The position numbers and the translations under genes are program-made. Below the pieces are notes generated by a model. The model was not told the DNA's origin, did no database searches, and saw only the letters and a program-made list of their open reading frames with translations. Below, piece by piece: positions 23,018-26,189 of a stretch of 26,189 nucleotides of DNA. Numbering within the stretch: the first letter of the stretch is position 1; each line of letters starts with the position of its first letter. Source of the stretch: an uncultured Clostridia bacterium (GTDB taxonomy: Bacteria; Bacillota; Clostridia; Christensenellales; UBA1242); assembly GCA_944372595.1 (NCBI GenBank), contig CALVZT010000004.1:1-26189 (forward strand), written 5' to 3'.

Positions 23018-23701
23018 ATGAATAAAGTTGCAAAAAAATATATGGTGTTGCTAGCAATATGTTTGGCTGTTGTAATTACTATATCGGGTATATTTGCTAT
23101 AACTTTTACCAGTTTTGGCGGAAGTACTGATAAGGTAATGGGGGTTGCAACAGACAACTATAATACTAGGGTGCAACAACGTTTGAAGGAACTAGGTTAT
23201 TATAGCGGTGCAGTCGATGGAATTATTGGCACCCAAACTGTTGCAGCAATAAAAAATTTTCAAAGAGATAATGGACTTAATGTTGATGGAATTGTAGGAC
23301 CAAAAACTGCTGAAAAATTAGGACTTAATGATGGTTCTTCATCCCAAAGTTCGAATGATGTATATCTTATTGCAAAATGTGTATATGCGGAAGCAAGAGG
23401 GGAACCTTATGTTGGACAAGTCGCAGTAGCGGCAGTTATTTTGAATAGAGTAAAAAGTCCAGATTTTCCTAATACTATTGCAGGTGTAATATATCAACCA
23501 TGGGCATTTACTGCTGTCAATGATGGTCAAATTAATTTAGAGCCCAACGATACAGCTTATCAAGCCGCAAGGGATGCAATGAACGGTTGGGATCCAACGT
23601 ATGGTTGTTTGTATTATTACAATCCAGAAGTGGCGACGAGCGAATGGATATTTACAAGACAAACCGTTGTGACAATTGGTAAACACGTGTTTGCAATATA
23701 G
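23018..23701 (+). CDS. sleB: Spore cortex-lytic enzyme SleB
   Basis: SleB is the lytic transglycosylase that degrades cortex peptidoglycan at germination. The 227-residue product (ATG at 23018, AAGGAG at 23007-23012) has a hydrophobic N-terminal segment. It continues with a peptidoglycan-binding domain (about 45-100; QQRLKELGYYSGAVDG, TVAAIKNFQRDNGLNVDGIVG) and the Hydrolase_2 catalytic domain (about 110-227). The catalytic domain carries IAKCVYAEARGEPYVGQVAVAAVILNRV with the catalytic Glu, and GVIYQPWAFTAVNDG. It is followed after 14 bases by ypeB, its usual partner. Confidence 0.95.
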   Translation: MNKVAKKYMVLLAICLAVVITISGIFAITFTSFGGSTDKVMGVATDNYNTRVQQRLKELGYYSGAVDGIIGTQTVAAIKNFQRDNGLNVDGIVGPKTAEKLGLNDGSSSQSSNDVYLIAKCVYAEARGEPYVGQVAVAAVILNRVKSPDFPNTIAGVIYQPWAFTAVNDGQINLEPNDTAYQAARDAMNGWDPTYGCLYYYNPEVATSEWIFTRQTVVTIGKHVFAI

Positions 23702-23715
23702 GAGGTGTGTAAATT

Positions 23716-25038
23716 ATGAAAGCCAAAAGTATATTGATTGTATCAGTTGTTGCATTAGCATCATTGGTTATTTGTTTATCTATTGGATTTGCTATTAATA
23801 CCTCCAAAATGCAATCAAATGCAAATGCATTAAATAGTGTTTATGAGAGAACATTTTATGAACTTGTTGACGATGTAAACAATATTGAAGTCGAACTTAG
23901 CAAATTGTCGGTTACGGAAGATGGTATAGCTCAACAAAAAAGTTTAACAAAACTTATTGAAAAAACAACATCAGCGATGAATAACATTGCAATGTTGCCA
24001 ATAGCGAGTAATACCCTTAATAATACTTCAAGATTTATAAACCAATTAAATGGAATGTGTGTTTCGATGCAACAATATGATATGTCCACTTTGTCGTCAG
24101 AGAGTCGTAATCAACTAGATGAATTATATGAATATATTATAAAAATAAAAAATGAATTAAATGTTCTTAGTCGAAATATCGAGAATGGGTATAGAATTAT
24201 AGATGGACTTGAAGATCAAGGACAAAATAATTTCAATAATAATTTTAATAATATTAACAATGAGTCTGTGGAATATCCAACACTTATATATGATGGACCA
24301 TTTTCTGATTCTGTATTAAATCAAGAAATTAAAGGTTTGCCTGAAAGCGAATGTACCCAACAAGAAGCGGAACAATATCTCAAAAATATTTTTTCAAGTC
24401 AAGGTATTACAAGTGTTAAATATTTAACCACTACTAATGGTAAATTTGAAACTTTTGATTTTTCTGTTAAGTTAAATAGTGGGCTTGAATATTATGCGCA
24501 AGTTACAAAAAGAGGAATGTTCTTATTAACGTTAAGCGCACTTGCCGAAACTGGTGATAGTAATATTACTGTTGATAAAGGCGAAGAAATTGCACTTGAT
24601 ATGGCAAAAATAGTTGGATTAAATGATATGAAAGTTGTTTGGTCTGCTTCAAGTAACGGAATAATATATGTAAATCTAGTTTTTACTAAGGATAATGTTG
24701 CTATATATCCAGATATGGTAAAGGTAAAAGTTGATGAAGTATCCGCAAAAGTCGTGGGGTGGGAGGCTAGTGCATACGCCTATAATCACACCGATAGAAC
24801 TATTTCGTCCGCAACTTTGGGTGCAACAGAAGCAAGAAATAAGGTGTCTAGCAAATTAGAAATTTTATCTCAAAGATTAGTTATCATACCGCAAGATTAC
24901 CTCAAAGAAGCTTTAGCATATGAATTTGAAGCAACTTATCAAGGCTACACATATTATGTGTATATAGATGCAAAGACGGGAGAACAATTGAAAATTCTTA
25001 GAGTTATTCAAACTGATAATGGCGATTTGTTATTATAA
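23716..25038 (+). CDS. ypeB: Germination protein YpeB
   Basis: YpeB is needed for SleB localisation or stability in the spore. The 440-residue product has an N-terminal membrane anchor (about 5-27), a long helical region (about 35-165) and an Asn-rich linker (NFNNNFNNINN, near 175). Two or three PepSY-type repeats follow: ESECTQQEAEQYLKNIF, ITVDKGEEIALDMAKI, and ATLGATEARNKV ending in YYVYIDAKTGEQLKIL. GGAGG lies eleven bases before the ATG. No hairpin terminator is visible after its stop; the next 90 bases hold repeats in front of the Rho-like gene. Confidence 0.92.
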   Translation: MKAKSILIVSVVALASLVICLSIGFAINTSKMQSNANALNSVYERTFYELVDDVNNIEVELSKLSVTEDGIAQQKSLTKLIEKTTSAMNNIAMLPIASNTLNNTSRFINQLNGMCVSMQQYDMSTLSSESRNQLDELYEYIIKIKNELNVLSRNIENGYRIIDGLEDQGQNNFNNNFNNINNESVEYPTLIYDGPFSDSVLNQEIKGLPESECTQQEAEQYLKNIFSSQGITSVKYLTTTNGKFETFDFSVKLNSGLEYYAQVTKRGMFLLTLSALAETGDSNITVDKGEEIALDMAKIVGLNDMKVVWSASSNGIIYVNLVFTKDNVAIYPDMVKVKVDEVSAKVVGWEASAYAYNHTDRTISSATLGATEARNKVSSKLEILSQRLVIIPQDYLKEALAYEFEATYQGYTYYVYIDAKTGEQLKILRVIQTDNGDLLL

Positions 25039-25046
25039 ATAAATAT

Positions 25047-25123
25047 TTTTGAACAAAAATAAATAAAATACTTTACTTTTGTACAAAAATAAATTAATAT
25101 AGTTATGTAAAGTACAAAAGAGG
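25047..25123 (+). repeat. Three phased repeats upstream of the Rho-like gene
   Basis: TTTTGAACAAAAATAAAT (25047), TTTTGTACAAAAATAAAT (25077) and a half-copy AGTACAAAAG (25111-25120) lie about 30 bases apart, close to three helical turns. The middle copy contains the perfect palindrome TTTTGTACAAAA. In RNA, CTTTTGTAC (25076-25084) can pair with GTACAAAAG (25112-25120), next to the ribosome-binding site. Confidence 0.6.
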
Positions 25124-25128
25124 TAATT

Positions 25129-26189
25129 ATGGATAAAATAAATGAAAAAGCATTATCAGGACTAAGCATACATGCTTTAAGAGTGTTGGGAAGAGATTTG
25201 GGAGTTAAACAACCAACATCTTTAAAAAAAGAAGATTTAATATGCGAGATTATGCTTATTCATAATGGAGTGAAAGCTCCTTATGTTCCCACAAACAAAA
25301 AAGGTCGCCCTCCAAAATCGAATGAAAAAACAATCAAAGATTTTTCATTTTTACCCGAAAATGATGAAAAAACATTTTCAATAAATGATTTATGCGAATT
25401 TTATGAATTAAATGCCAATTTAAAACCTTTTAATTATGATGACTTGCCTGAGGAAGAGTATGAAAAAAAGCGAGAAATTGAAATCAATGGTTATTTGGAA
25501 CAAATAAATGATTACGGATTTATTAAAGATAAACAGTGTTTGGAGAATCGTTCAATTTTTGTTTCGGATAATCAAATAATTGCAAATAATTTAAGGCAAG
25601 GTGATTTTGTAAGTGCAATTGGTAAAATTATTCATCCGTCAAGAGCAGCAATGCTTACAAAGATTAACAAAATAAATTATGGTTATATTGATAAAAGAGA
25701 TGTTTTTGAAAATTTAAAATTGTCTAACAAATCAAAAACTTTACTTCAAAAAGACAAAAACATATTACAATCACAAGATCTTATATCGGGTAGCAGAAAT
25801 TTAATAAAGGTAAACAGCCGAATTAATTTAATCAACAAATTATATAGTTTTGCTAATAAATGTTCAAATATTGATAATGCAAATGTTGTGTGCTTATTTA
25901 TGGATGTAATGCCCGAAAACAGAGTTGAACTCATAGATAAAGAAAATCTTGAAGTTTTTTGTACCTTATTTGAAAATACGCCCAGTCAGAACTTGTCGAT
26001 GATGCTAATTGCTATTGATAGAGTTAAGCGTCTTGCAGAACTTGGTAAAGATGTCATATTGATAGTTGACGGCATTGAAGGGGTAATTGATTGTACTATT
26101 AACGGATATAACATTGAAGATAGTATAAGCGGAACGGTTAATGTTATAGCAAAAAAAATATTTGCGTTAGCAAGAAATTTTGACAAGGG
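25129..26189 (+). CDS. Rho-like protein with a destroyed Walker A motif (partial, runs off the window)
   Basis: An open frame from ATG at 25129 (AGAGG upstream) runs to the edge, giving 353 residues. Residues about 9-48 match the Rho N-terminal helical domain (HALRVLGRDLGVKQPTSLKKEDLI), followed by a basic KKGRPPK. Residues about 115-180 match the Rho RNA-binding fold (INGYLEQINDYGFI, IFVSDNQIIANNLRQGDFV). From 221 the frame follows the Rho ATPase domain in order. However, the P-loop, usually GQRGLIVAPPKAGKT, is GSRNLIKVNSRINLI. The DERPEE stretch with the catalytic Glu is MDVMPEN. The Walker B Asp is present at 314 (VILIVDGI). Later Rho blocks (KKIFALARNFDKG) still align, so it is a diverged homologue, not a frameshift. 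ATP-driven termination is unlikely; the true role is unknown. Confidence 0.8.
   Translation, partial: MDKINEKALSGLSIHALRVLGRDLGVKQPTSLKKEDLICEIMLIHNGVKAPYVPTNKKGRPPKSNEKTIKDFSFLPENDEKTFSINDLCEFYELNANLKPFNYDDLPEEEYEKKREIEINGYLEQINDYGFIKDKQCLENRSIFVSDNQIIANNLRQGDFVSAIGKIIHPSRAAMLTKINKINYGYIDKRDVFENLKLSNKSKTLLQKDKNILQSQDLISGSRNLIKVNSRINLINKLYSFANKCSNIDNANVVCLFMDVMPENRVELIDKENLEVFCTLFENTPSQNLSMMLIAIDRVKRLAELGKDVILIVDGIEGVIDCTINGYNIEDSISGTVNVIAKKIFALARNFDK

Noticed and set aside
25786..25840. A frameshift or assembly error as the cause of the lost Rho P-loop.
   Set aside because: The frame stays open, and recognisable Rho blocks continue in the same frame on both sides, so a short compensated frameshift is unlikely, though not excluded without reads.

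Overview
The window is a gene-dense, AT-rich (roughly 30% GC by eye) stretch of a Gram-positive, endospore-forming Firmicute, most likely an uncultured Clostridia lineage. The standard bacterial code fits (TGA is used as a stop). The organism call rests on gene content: Spo0A, SpmA/SpmB, SpoIIR, SleB/YpeB, a SPOCS-LysM protein, WhiA, RicT and Veg, in neighbourhoods familiar from clostridia. No rRNA, tRNA, CRISPR array, insertion sequence or phage gene is visible, and no gene-free stretch exceeds about 240 bases.

Layout. (1) 1-2074: the tail of an unrecognised gene, its terminator, then uvrC. (2) 2075-10157, plus strand: a tightly overlapping run of an orphan solute-binding-like protein, murB, a PHP-family phosphoesterase, whiA, dnaE and pfkA, closed by a small convergent gene (10154-10417, minus). 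The rapZ-yvcK pair normally beside whiA is missing. (3) 10518-13676: greA on a perfect sigma-A promoter, then holB-ricT-trmN6-like, ending in a bidirectional terminator. (4) 13696-18922, minus strand: a secreted lipoprotein, an unknown Cys-containing protein, a double zinc-ribbon protein with a poly-Asp tail, spo0A, and spmA-spmB. (5) 19007-22396, plus strand: tatD-rsmA, veg, and a SPOCS-LysM spore-coat-type protein. (6) 22491-25038: spoIIR-sleB-ypeB. (7) 25129 to the edge: a Rho-like protein.

How it fits together. Housekeeping replication, repair, cell-wall and glycolysis genes are interleaved with a sporulation set covering entry (Spo0A), sigma-E activation (SpoIIR), coat/cortex work (SPOCS-LysM, SpmA/B) and germination (SleB/YpeB). 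Sequences matching Spo0A boxes sit in the promoters of spo0A and veg, and a sigma-E-like promoter precedes spmA.

Most unusual points. The Rho homologue has lost its Walker A motif and the catalytic Glu region. Spo0A keeps the phospho-acceptor Asp but lacks the Mg-binding acidic pair. uvrC and holB look leaderless, with -10 boxes ending exactly six bases before the ATG. Two genes have their ribosome-binding site inside a strong hairpin, one of which doubles as the upstream gene's terminator. All of these are readings of the sequence by eye; none was tested by alignment or folding software.
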